Notes under the pieces: generated by a model
The model's input: only the letters and a program-made list of their open reading frames with translations
The model's database searches: none
What the model was told of the DNA's origin: nothing
Program-made: the position numbers and the translations under genes
From: Gemmatimonadota bacterium
Lineage (GTDB): Bacteria; Gemmatimonadota; Gemmatimonadetes; Gemmatimonadales; GWC2-71-9
Direction: 5' to 3'
Length of the DNA stretch: 12,293 nt
NCBI GenBank assembly: GCA_003221825.1
Contig: QHUE01000166.1
Location: 1-12,293 of the forward strand
In this document: one piece after another, positions 6,203 through 12,293 of the stretch
Layout: every line of letters starts with the position of its first letter
Position numbering within the stretch: the first letter of the stretch is position 1

Positions 6203-7815
6203 GACAGCGTGCTCAGGGTGTCCAGATTCGCTTTGACGAGCTCGTGTTTGGGATTCAGCTCGAGCGCGCGGCGCCACAGCTCGCTCGCCCGGTCGCGGTC
6301 ATTTCGCTTGTAGGCGATGTTGCCGAGCTTGAAGTACACGTCGTCGCCCAGCTCGGGGGAGAGCTCGATCGCCCGCTGATAGAGCGCCCACGCCTCGTCG
6401 TAGCGGGAGCCGCGGTAGGCGAGGTCGCCCAGATTCTTCGAGAGCTGCGGCAGCGACGGCTCGTCCTGCAACGCCGCGCGCGCGAGCTCCTCGGCTTGCG
6501 GCAGCGCGCCCGCCAGCTCGTGCAGTACGGCCAGATTGTTGCGCAGCACGCCGTGGTGCGGATGCGCCTCCACGGCCTGCAGGGCCACGTGCTCCGCCGT
6601 CTCGAAATCGCCCGCGGCCGCGGCGGCGAGCGCGCGGGCCCAGAACCAGATGGGTGGCGCGCGGTCGGCGAAGAGCTCCTTGGCGCGGTCGAGCCGCCCG
6701 GCGGCGCTGGCATGATCGCCCTGCTTCAAGGCGATGATGCCCCACCCCACGTACACTCGCGGGTCGGTGCGCGCGCGCGTGGCCGCCTCTGAGTAGGCCG
6801 CGTCCGCATCCTCCAGCCGGCCCAGCTGTTCGTAGGCGAGGCCCAGATTGTGGAGCACGGCGGGCCGCGAGCCGCCCTTCTCGGCGGCGAGCCGCAGCGC
6901 CTCCATCGCCTCGCGCCAGCGCGCTTGTTTGAGCGCGACGAGGCCGATGAAGAAGTGCGCGTTGGCATCGGTCGCCCGCAGCTCGGCCACGCGGCGAAAC
7001 TCGCGGGCCGCCTCGTCGAGCATGCCGGTCTTGTAGAACGCGATGCCGAGGTTGCGGTGCTCCTCCACCCGCGCGTCGGTCATCTTGACGTCTTCGGCGC
7101 TGGCCGTGCGGCCGGCACGATGCAGGAACCCCGCCGTGACCAGGCCGTACAGCGCCTTGCCAACCTCGAACTCGCCCAACCCCGAGTCCTCGATGACCTG
7201 ATTGACGTCGCGGGAGCCGTCGAGCAGCGGCAGCAGGCGATCCTGGATCTCCGTCAGCTTCGCATCGCTGATGGCCAGGCGGTCGCGGTCCACCAGGAAA
7301 ATCAGATCGAACGACGGGATCTTCTTCTCGATGAGCCCCCACTCGTCCACGCGGCGCGCGCCTTCGAGCAGCAGGGACTCCGGGTTGATCGAGACGAGGA
7401 AGTCCTGCTGCTCCGGGCGGGCGTCGGCTTCGAAGTTGCACGTCCCCTGGGTCCAGGTGAACAGATAGTAGACCGATTCCTCGATCTGCATGCGCATGTA
7501 GCGCTCGAGCTCCTGCTGCGTGAGCACGTTCTGGATGACGAGAATCTCACCCAGTTTCTTGTCGCGCGCCTTGGCCTGGCGGTGAATCGCGGCGTCGAGC
7601 TGCTCCTGCGTGATCTTCTGGTGCTTGACGAGAATGTCGCCCAGGCGATCCCGGCGGTTCACGATGGACGCGTAGCAGATCCGGCCCTTGTCGAAGTAGA
7701 TGTAGCCGAAGTTCGAGCGGTCGGCGATCGACAGGCAGCCGGTCTTCTGGCCCAGCGCCAGCAGCTGCAGCACGTCGGGCAGCGACGCTTCCTTGAGGGA
7801 GCCTTTGATCGCCAT
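6199..7815 (-). CDS. PATAN (DUF4388) plus TPR signalling scaffold
   Basis: The product has 538 residues. Residues 1-55 match the DUF4388/PATAN pattern (MAIKGSLKEASLPDVLQLLA, then KTGCLSIADRSNFGYIYFDKGRICYA). Residues about 56-115 contain two LGxILV units (RLGDILVKHQKITQEQL and KLGEILVIQNVLTQQEL) like the GspE/MshE N-terminal fold, then the usual SVYYLFTWTQGTCNFE strand. Residues about 140-245 look like the helical/winged region seen after this domain. From 250 to 530 there are about eight TPR units (for example NLGIAFYKTGMLDEAAREFR and KLGNIAYKRNDRDRASELWR). PATAN domains are known from two-component, chemosensory and gliding/motility-linked proteins as protein-interaction modules. The ATG at 7815 overlaps the upstream stop by one base (TAATG) and has GAGGA 9 nt upstream. 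Confidence 0.9.
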   Translation of the reverse strand: MAIKGSLKEASLPDVLQLLALGQKTGCLSIADRSNFGYIYFDKGRICYASIVNRRDRLGDILVKHQKITQEQLDAAIHRQAKARDKKLGEILVIQNVLTQQELERYMRMQIEESVYYLFTWTQGTCNFEADARPEQQDFLVSINPESLLLEGARRVDEWGLIEKKIPSFDLIFLVDRDRLAISDAKLTEIQDRLLPLLDGSRDVNQVIEDSGLGEFEVGKALYGLVTAGFLHRAGRTASAEDVKMTDARVEEHRNLGIAFYKTGMLDEAAREFRRVAELRATDANAHFFIGLVALKQARWREAMEALRLAAEKGGSRPAVLHNLGLAYEQLGRLEDADAAYSEAATRARTDPRVYVGWGIIALKQGDHASAAGRLDRAKELFADRAPPIWFWARALAAAAAGDFETAEHVALQAVEAHPHHGVLRNNLAVLHELAGALPQAEELARAALQDEPSLPQLSKNLGDLAYRGSRYDEAWALYQRAIELSPELGDDVYFKLGNIAYKRNDRDRASELWRRALELNPKHELVKANLDTLSTLS

Positions 7816-9767
7816 TAACGCAGGTCCTCGATGACGCGGTCAGCGGCCGCGGGCCAGTCCCAGACCATCTTCTCCCGGCTGCGCACGCCGCCGGCGCTCG
7901 ACACGACGATGCCGCTGGTGCGCAGGCCCGCCGTGCGCCGCGGCGGCTGCGCGCCTTCCAGCACGTCGCGCGCGAGACCCGCCGTCACCGGCGCGTCCTG
8001 CGCGGCCGCCGCCTCGACGACGCGCTGGACCATGCCGCTGAGATTGCGCACGGATTCGACCGGCCGGTCGGCGAGGTAGTCGAGCAGCGCCGGCTCCATC
8101 GCCACGTGCTGCGTGGTCAGCAGCCGCTCCAGCACGCTGCGCCGCAGCTCCTTGTCGGGCTCCCCGACTTCGGCGACGAGCCCGCCCTCGAGGCGCGATA
8201 CGATGCGCTCTTCCAGCCCTTCGAGCGTGTTGGGGTGCGCGGGCGCCGTGAAGACGAGCTGGCGATCCGCATCGAGGAACTGGTTGAAGAGGTTGAACAG
8301 CTCTTCCTGCGTGCGCTCTTTGCCGGCGAGCAGCTGAATGTCGTCGAGCAGGAGCGCCGTCGCGCGCTTGTAGCGCGCACGCCACCAGTCCACGCGATTG
8401 CCGTCAATTGCAGCGATCAGCTCGTCCACAAAGCCTTGCGTCGACAGACAGGCGACGACCGCGCCTTTTTTCTTTGCCAGCTCGAGGCCGATCGCGTTCA
8501 GCAGATGCGTCTTGCCGAGACCGCTGCGCCCGACGAGCACCAGGGGGTTGTACTTCTTGCCCGGCTTGGCGATGACGTCGCGCGCGGCGTTCAGCCCCAC
8601 GTCGTTCGACGCGCCCGGCACGTACGTCTCGAGCGGAAAGGCGGCGGAGGGTCCAGGCGGCGGCGCCGCGCCGTCCCGCACCTTTGCCGCCGCCGCCTCG
8701 GCGTCGTCCATGTGGTCGGGATCGCGGAAGACCTTGTCGCCCGCCGCCTGCGGATCGAGCACCGCGACTTCGGCCTCGAGGGCCTTGAGCCGTTCCACAT
8801 CATGCACGTAGGACGCGATCGCCTCGTCCACCGCGGCCGGCGTTTCCTGATCGAGCAGCTTCGCGAGCCGGCCCGTGCGGTAGCCCTCGCCCTCCCAGCG
8901 CAGCACGGCCTCGGTGACGCGCGCGCGCCACGCCTCGACGGCTTTGCCGACGGTTACGGTGACGTCGGTCAGGAACTGGGAAAACTCGTCGGGTGAGGCG
9001 GCGATAGGTGAGGCGGCGGTAGGTGAGGCGGCGGTAGGTGAAGCGGCGGTAGGGATGCCCAACACCTTGCTCGCCGCATCGGCGTTGATCGGCGTGTCGT
9101 TCACCGCCTGGAAGGCGATCAGACGATTGAGCGCGCCCATCAACTCGCGCACATTCGGATACTCGACCTTCGCGACGGTCTCGAGCACTCCCGGCTGGAA
9201 CTTCGTCCCGCGCTCCTCGGCCTTGCGGCGCAGGATCGCGACGCGCGTTTCGTAATCGGGGATGCCCATATCGACGACGAGCCCGCCGGAGAAGCGCGAG
9301 ATCAGGCGTTCGTCCAGGTCCGCGATCTCGGCGGGGGGGCGGTCGCTCGCGAGCACGATCTGATGACCGGACTGCTGCAGGGCTTCGGTCAACCGCAGCA
9401 GCTCGGCCTGCATCTCTTTGCGATTCGTGAGGAACTGGACGTCGTCGACCAGCAGCACGTCCACGTTCTGAAAGCGGCGGCGAAATGCATCGCCCTGCCC
9501 CGCCGCGATCGCCGCGTGGAATGCCTCGACGTATTCGTCCAGCGTCAAGTATTCGATGTTCAGCTGCGCGGCGATCGTCTTGGCGGCGTGCCCGATCGCC
9601 ATCAGGACGTGAGTCTTCCCCAACCCGGAGCCACTATAAATGAAGAGAGGGTTGTAGGCCGAGCCCGGATTCTCCGCGACGGTGCGCCCGGCGGTAACGG
9701 CCAGCCGGTTCGCCGCGCCGACCACGAACGTCTCGAAGGTGAAGCGGGGATTGAGCGTGCTGGTCAT
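7815..9767 (-). CDS. Tandem DnaA-type AAA+ ATPase without a DNA-binding domain
   Basis: The product has 650 residues. Module 1 (about 8-240) has Walker A SGSGLGKTH (45-53), Walker B LLVDDVQ (105-111), sensor I SDRPP (141-145), box VII with R154 and R158 (RLISRF), and sensor II NVREL (205-209), closely following DnaA domain III. A linker (about 239-375) holds PTAAS repeats and a helical stretch. Module 2 (about 377-605) has Walker A GRSGLGKTH (413-421), Walker B LLLDDIQ (472-478), R521 and R525 in box VII, and R574 of sensor II, but its sensor I is TAPAHP instead of SDRPP. There is no DnaA domain I and no domain IV helix-turn-helix. A separate C-terminal tail (629-650) reads REKMVWDWPAAADRVIEDLR. 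Gene position between MglA and the PATAN protein suggests a signalling or assembly ATPase rather than a replication initiator; this is inference. The ATG at 9767 overlaps the mglA stop by 4 bp. Confidence 0.9.
   Translation of the reverse strand: MTSTLNPRFTFETFVVGAANRLAVTAGRTVAENPGSAYNPLFIYSGSGLGKTHVLMAIGHAAKTIAAQLNIEYLTLDEYVEAFHAAIAAGQGDAFRRRFQNVDVLLVDDVQFLTNRKEMQAELLRLTEALQQSGHQIVLASDRPPAEIADLDERLISRFSGGLVVDMGIPDYETRVAILRRKAEERGTKFQPGVLETVAKVEYPNVRELMGALNRLIAFQAVNDTPINADAASKVLGIPTAASPTAASPTAASPIAASPDEFSQFLTDVTVTVGKAVEAWRARVTEAVLRWEGEGYRTGRLAKLLDQETPAAVDEAIASYVHDVERLKALEAEVAVLDPQAAGDKVFRDPDHMDDAEAAAAKVRDGAAPPPGPSAAFPLETYVPGASNDVGLNAARDVIAKPGKKYNPLVLVGRSGLGKTHLLNAIGLELAKKKGAVVACLSTQGFVDELIAAIDGNRVDWWRARYKRATALLLDDIQLLAGKERTQEELFNLFNQFLDADRQLVFTAPAHPNTLEGLEERIVSRLEGGLVAEVGEPDKELRRSVLERLLTTQHVAMEPALLDYLADRPVESVRNLSGMVQRVVEAAAAQDAPVTAGLARDVLEGAQPPRRTAGLRTSGIVVSSAGGVRSREKMVWDWPAAADRVIEDLR
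8992..9051. repeat. Coding minisatellite, four 15-bp units
   Basis: Four direct copies of ggtgaggcggcggta (plus strand) stand head to tail; the first ends gcgata and the fourth has ggtgaa, the middle two are identical. On the minus strand they encode a TAASP/IAASP repeat at the start of the linker between the two AAA+ modules. Because the unit is 15 bp, copy-number change would lengthen or shorten the linker by 5 residues without shifting the frame. Confidence 0.92.
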
Positions 9768-10366
9768 GCCGCCGGGCTTCCCGCCGCGAGCTTCTTGAGG
9801 ACGAGTTCGGAGATCGCCTTCAGCGTCTCGAACACGCCTCGGCCGTGCAGGGCGTCGGCCGCGAAGCTGGGCACGCTGCGGAAGTTGAGCGCGTCGTCCA
9901 GGTCCTCCTGCGTCAGGATCAGCTCGCGGGGCAGGTCCTGCTTGTTGTATTGCATCACGAGCGGCATCGTGCGCACGTCGACGCCATGCTCCAGCAGGTT
10001 GCTCTGGAGGTTCTGCAGGCTCTCGACATTCTCATCGAGCTGCCGGGCCTGGCTGTCGCCGACGAAGACGACGCCGTCGGCGCCCTGCAGCACGAGCCGC
10101 CGCGTGGCGTTGTAATAGACCTGGCCCGGCACGGTGTACAGCTGGAACCGCGTCGAGAATCCCGAGATCTGTCCCAGATCGATGGGGAGGAAGTCGAAGA
10201 ACAGCGTGCGGTCGGTTTGCGTGGCCAGCGAGACCATGCGCCCGCGCCGCGTCTCCGGCACCCGGGCGTAGATGTAATGCAGATTCGTCGTCTTTCCGGA
10301 CCGCCCTGGTCCGTAGTAGACGATTTTGCACGTGATCTCGCGGGTCGTGAAGTTGACCAGGGACAC
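9764..10366 (-). CDS. mglA: MglA-type small Ras-like GTPase
   Basis: The product has 200 residues, close to the roughly 195 of Myxococcus MglA. The P-loop is GPGRSGKTTN (19-28). The switch region contains TVPGQ (78-82), where MglA proteins have Thr instead of the Asp of most Ras-like GTPases. The base-specificity motif is QYNKQDLP (139-146), and ADALHG (170-175) lies where the SAK motif is expected. In Myxococcus MglA-GTP marks the leading pole and drives motility, with the roadblock protein MglB as its GAP. Here three roadblock-type genes lie directly upstream, so a GTPase switch with local regulators is likely. The GTG start at 10366 is 3 bp after the preceding stop and is supported by a GGGAG 7 nt upstream. 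This is the only neighbouring pair without overlap in the operon. Confidence 0.94.
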   Translation of the reverse strand: MSLVNFTTREITCKIVYYGPGRSGKTTNLHYIYARVPETRRGRMVSLATQTDRTLFFDFLPIDLGQISGFSTRFQLYTVPGQVYYNATRRLVLQGADGVVFVGDSQARQLDENVESLQNLQSNLLEHGVDVRTMPLVMQYNKQDLPRELILTQEDLDDALNFRSVPSFAADALHGRGVFETLKAISELVLKKLAAGSPAA

Positions 10367-10369
10367 GGC

Positions 10370-10846
10370 CTATCTCCCAAACAGCGTGTTGAGGCTGTCC
10401 GTCAGCTCGCGCTCGAAATCCGCGGCCAGCACTTGCTTCGGGACCGCGCCCCTGGGGGTCGCCGACTTCAACTCCGCCGCAAGTTGCTCATAGAATAACT
10501 GAACCAAGCCGAGCGATGAAACATCGAGATCGTAGACGGCGAGCACCGCCAGCGTCCCCCGCTCCGTCATGAAGGTCGAGAGGAAGAAGCCGGTCTTGGG
10601 CCCCTGGTGGCTGAGCGCCGCGAACGGCGCCTGCCGCAGTTGCCGCGCCAGCTCGCTCGTGGACGCGACGATCGCGGCGGCGAGCGCCGCCGCCGACATC
10701 ACGTCCACCGCGCGCGAGAATCCCGACTGTGCCAACACTTGGCCCGACGGCGTGAGCACGAGGACCAGGCGCGCCGATGCTTCCCGCACAAAGTCGGTCA
10801 GCGGTTGCAGCGTCCAGTTCTCGACGGCGCGGGTCTGGGGACTCAT
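10370..10846 (-). CDS. Roadblock/LC7-like protein (third in the row)
   Basis: The product has 158 residues from the ATG at 10846, which overlaps the upstream stop by 4 bp (ATGA). The body shows the roadblock pattern: an initial helix (LQPLTDFVREASA), a strand-turn-strand with LVLVLTPSGQVLAQSGFSRA, a long Ala-rich helix (VMSAAALAAAIVASTSELAR), then two strands (KTGFFLSTFMTERGTLAVLA) and a final helix. A C-terminal extension (about 125-158) follows the domain. Roadblock proteins form dimers that act on Ras-like GTPases as GAPs or platforms, and this gene directly precedes mglA. It is a good candidate for an MglB-like regulator, but so are its two upstream neighbours. Confidence 0.85.
   Translation of the reverse strand: MSPQTRAVENWTLQPLTDFVREASARLVLVLTPSGQVLAQSGFSRAVDVMSAAALAAAIVASTSELARQLRQAPFAALSHQGPKTGFFLSTFMTERGTLAVLAVYDLDVSSLGLVQLFYEQLAAELKSATPRGAVPKQVLAADFERELTDSLNTLFGR
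10373..10378 (-). promoter_or_regulatory. Ribosome binding site of mglA
   Basis: GGGAGA on the minus strand lies 6-7 nt before the GTG at 10366, inside the last codons of the upstream roadblock gene. It supports the GTG start, since the frame has no ATG there. Confidence 0.6.
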
Positions 10847-11190
10847 ACGACCGTCTCCGCGGCGCGCAGCAGCTCGAGGCGCACGAGGCCGATATTCACG
10901 TCCGGCTCCGCCACCGCAACCACCAGGATCCCATCGGCGGCGTCCCCGCCCGGAACCACCAGCAGCGCCCCCTGCTCCGCCTGCAGGTGCCAGAAGACGC
11001 TCGTCCCGGTCCCCGCCGCTTCCATTGCCCGGCGCAGACGGCCGGCGAGGCTCGCGGCGAGCGCGGCGACGGCCCCGCCCTTGATGCCTTCCATGAGCTG
11101 TTCGGCGACGATGAGCCCGTCCTCCGCCGAGACGAGCATCGCGCCCCGCACGCCGCGCACGCGCGTGATCAGATCGAGCGCCTTGCTCAT
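10843..11190 (-). CDS. Roadblock/LC7 domain protein (second in the row)
   Basis: The product has 115 residues, the size of a single roadblock domain. The pattern is canonical: helix (ALDLITRVRGV), strand-turn-strand (GAMLVSAEDGLIVAEQL), Ala-rich central helix (AVAALAASLAGRLRRAMEAA), strands (GTSVFWHLQAEQGALLVVP, then GILVVAVAEPDVNIG) and a C-terminal helix (LVRLELLRAA). It overlaps both neighbours by 4 bp (ATGA on each side). Of the three roadblock-type products it is the closest to the bare MglB-like domain, and therefore a likely GTPase-activating or GTPase-binding partner for the MglA encoded two genes downstream. Confidence 0.9.
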   Translation of the reverse strand: MSKALDLITRVRGVRGAMLVSAEDGLIVAEQLMEGIKGGAVAALAASLAGRLRRAMEAAGTGTSVFWHLQAEQGALLVVPGGDAADGILVVAVAEPDVNIGLVRLELLRAAETVV

Positions 11191-12032
11191 TGCTTCTCCA
11201 GCCAGCGGCGCGCCATCGTCGTCGCCCGCTGCGCGAGAATCGCCAGGCGGCCGAGCGGCATGCCGCGCTCGCGCACGACGAGGAGCAGCGCGTCGGGCGT
11301 GGGATGCGCGAGGTGCACGTTGCCGTGCTGTCCCTCCGCCGAGAGCCCGTTCCAGGCGCCCAGCCCGAGCAGTTTCGCGGTCCGCGCCGCCTCCTGCGAC
11401 ACCCCGGCAAGGTACGCGGCGACGCGGTCGGTGACATCCGCGCCGGATCCATCTCGCAACGCACCACCCAGCACGCGGCCTGCGCCGTCGATGAGCAGCA
11501 ACCCCTCGTTGGCGCCTTCGAGGCCGGCGAACACGCGTGCCTCATCGAAGCCACTACTCGACACGGCGGCGGCAGGTGCAGCGGCGGCGGCGGGCGGCGA
11601 GGGGGCGGCGCGTTGTTCCGGTGTCGGGGGAGTCACGCCCTTGCGCATCATCGCGATGGCCTGGTCGATGCTCGGATCGTCCGGCTCGACTTTCCGTGCT
11701 TGCTCGAGATGCGCCTCCGCCTGCGCCAGATCGCCCACCTTGAAATAGAGGAAGGCGAGTCCTTTGAGAGCGCCGGTATGGTGTGGCGCGATCCGCACCG
11801 CCATATCCCACTCGTCGAATGCGCGCTCGTAATCGTGCTTGTCGGTCAGGATGCGCGCGTACAGATCGTGGGCATCGGCAAGATGGGGATGGCGCTCGAG
11901 GCCGTTCATCGCGACGCGCAGCGCCCCCTCGAGCTGGCCCTTGCGGCGCAGGGCCTCGCCCAGCCGCAGGAACACGAGGCTCTGCGGATCCTGCGCGAGC
12001 TGCGCCGAGAGGGCGCGGATGTCGTCAGCCAT
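11187..12032 (-). CDS. TPR protein with a C-terminal roadblock-like domain
   Basis: The product has 281 residues from the ATG at 12032; the longer frame starting at 12251 would lie inside the upstream gene, so I rejected it. Residues about 5-128 carry three to four TPR units (for example VFLRLGEALRRKGQLEGALR and GLAFLYFKVGDLAQAEAHLE). A Pro/Ala-rich linker (about 133-158) follows. The C-terminal domain (about 163-281) reads as roadblock-like: NEGLLLIDGAGRVLGGALRD, a helix with VAAYLAGVSQEAARTAKLLG, the strands QHGNVHLAHPTPDALLLVV, and a final helix. It is joined to the next roadblock gene by a 4-bp overlap. It may tether a GTPase regulator to a TPR-bound partner; that is inference. Confidence 0.85.
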   Translation of the reverse strand: MADDIRALSAQLAQDPQSLVFLRLGEALRRKGQLEGALRVAMNGLERHPHLADAHDLYARILTDKHDYERAFDEWDMAVRIAPHHTGALKGLAFLYFKVGDLAQAEAHLEQARKVEPDDPSIDQAIAMMRKGVTPPTPEQRAAPSPPAAAAAPAAAVSSSGFDEARVFAGLEGANEGLLLIDGAGRVLGGALRDGSGADVTDRVAAYLAGVSQEAARTAKLLGLGAWNGLSAEGQHGNVHLAHPTPDALLLVVRERGMPLGRLAILAQRATTMARRWLEKQ

Positions 12033-12293
12033 GGCTGAACACTCGCGCGGCTTCACGGGCCCGCTGCACGTCGGCCCTCTGGGCCTCCTCCTCCGGGGTG
12101 CGCGCCAGGCGCTCCCATTGATCCCAGCTCTGCACCGCCTCCCCGAACCGGCCCATCGACACCAGGGCGAATCCGAGCTGGCGATGCGCCGCGGCGAGGA
12201 GCGGATCGAGCCGCAGCGCGCGTCGCAGCTCCTCCGCCGCGGCCGAGGCATGCCCCTGCGCCAGATGAATGCGGCCGAGGAGCAGATGAATCG
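12025..12293 (-). CDS. TPR protein, only the C-terminal 88 residues in the window
   Basis: The frame is open from the right edge to a TGA at 12025 and overlaps the start of the next gene by 8 bp. The visible part contains two TPR-like units (LLLGRIHLAQGHASAAAEEL and QLGFALVSMGRFGEAVQSWD) and a charged C-terminal helix. The start and any other domain are outside the window. It continues the co-directional run, so the operon begins further right. Confidence 0.75.
   Translation of the reverse strand, partial: IHLLLGRIHLAQGHASAAAEELRRALRLDPLLAAAHRQLGFALVSMGRFGEAVQSWDQWERLARTPEEEAQRADVQRAREAARVFSHG

Larger units (their letters stand above)
1361..12293 (-). other. Probable single operon: roadblock-MglA-DnaA-like-PATAN-Che cluster
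   Basis: Fourteen genes, counting the cheD remnant, follow each other on the minus strand. The junctions are stop/start overlaps of 1-4 bp (ATGA, GTGA or TAATG) at ten positions, 8 bp at 12025-12032, 17 bp at 5111-5127, a 3-bp gap at 10367-10369, and an unclear one before the protease. No intergenic promoter or terminator fits between them. Such packing points to one mRNA and translational coupling. The 5' end of the operon is outside the window. The 53 bp between 1308 and 1360 and the 34 bp between 1203 and 1236 hold nothing else that I recognise. Confidence 0.8.

Noticed and set aside
6299..7441. A 380-codon minus-strand frame inside the PATAN-TPR gene
   Set aside because: It is an out-of-phase frame with Arg/Gly/Ala-rich composition; the true frame shows regular TPR units.
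6850..7818. A 322-codon open frame on the plus strand
   Set aside because: It mirrors the PATAN-TPR gene. Its sequence is a low-complexity His/Arg/Glu/Leu mixture without domain signals.
8106..8996. A 296-codon open frame on the plus strand
   Set aside because: It is antisense to the DnaA-like gene, whose AAA+ motifs in the minus frame are unambiguous.
8992..9051. A CRISPR or regulatory direct repeat
   Set aside because: The 15-bp units are contiguous without spacers, lie inside a coding frame and encode a regular peptide repeat.
7815..9767. Calling this gene the chromosomal replication initiator dnaA and looking for oriC nearby
   Set aside because: Domain IV and domain I are missing, two ATPase modules are fused, and no dnaN, recF, gyrB or DnaA-box cluster is present; there is no intergenic space for an origin.

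Overview
The window is high-GC bacterial DNA carrying one dense, co-directional gene block. Every gene I can support reads on the minus strand, so transcription runs from the right end to the left. The mix of an MglA-type GTPase, roadblock/LC7 proteins, a PATAN (DUF4388) protein, many TPR proteins and GTG starts suggests Gemmatimonadota. Myxobacteria-like or Acidobacteria-like lineages are possible too. No taxonomic marker is present, so this placement is inference.

Layout in the direction of transcription: a TPR protein cut by the right edge (12293-12025); a TPR protein ending in a roadblock-like domain (12032-11187); two more small roadblock-type proteins (11190-10843 and 10846-10370); an MglA-type GTPase (10366-9764); a 650-residue protein with two DnaA-type AAA+ ATPase modules and no recognisable DNA-binding domain (9767-7815); a PATAN plus TPR protein (7815-6199); CheR (6202-5405); a broken CheD (5408-5111); CheB (5127-4015); two CheW-type proteins (4018-3596 and 3599-3120); a coiled-coil TPR protein (3123-2257); and a membrane-anchored HExxH metalloprotease (about 2311-1361). 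Almost every junction is a 1-4 bp stop/start overlap (ATGA, GTGA, TAATG), so this looks like one long operon. After a short gap come a tRNA-Val(TAC)-like sequence with a damaged 5' half (1307-1237) and a secreted TPR protein running off the left edge (1202-1).

The genes suggest a signalling assembly that couples a chemosensory adaptation module (CheR methyltransferase, CheB methylesterase, CheW adaptors, formerly CheD) to a GTPase switch (MglA with three roadblock partners), with TPR and PATAN proteins as scaffolds. CheA, CheY and chemoreceptors are not in the window. The most unusual member is the double DnaA-type ATPase, placed between the GTPase and the PATAN protein. Its lack of a DNA-binding domain suggests a non-replicative role.

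Three places look damaged or irregular: CheD has lost its middle and changed frame, the tRNA has a defective acceptor/D-arm side, and the protease lacks an obvious start codon. They may be real decay or local sequence errors. The many long plus-strand and off-frame open frames are shadows of GC-rich coding DNA.
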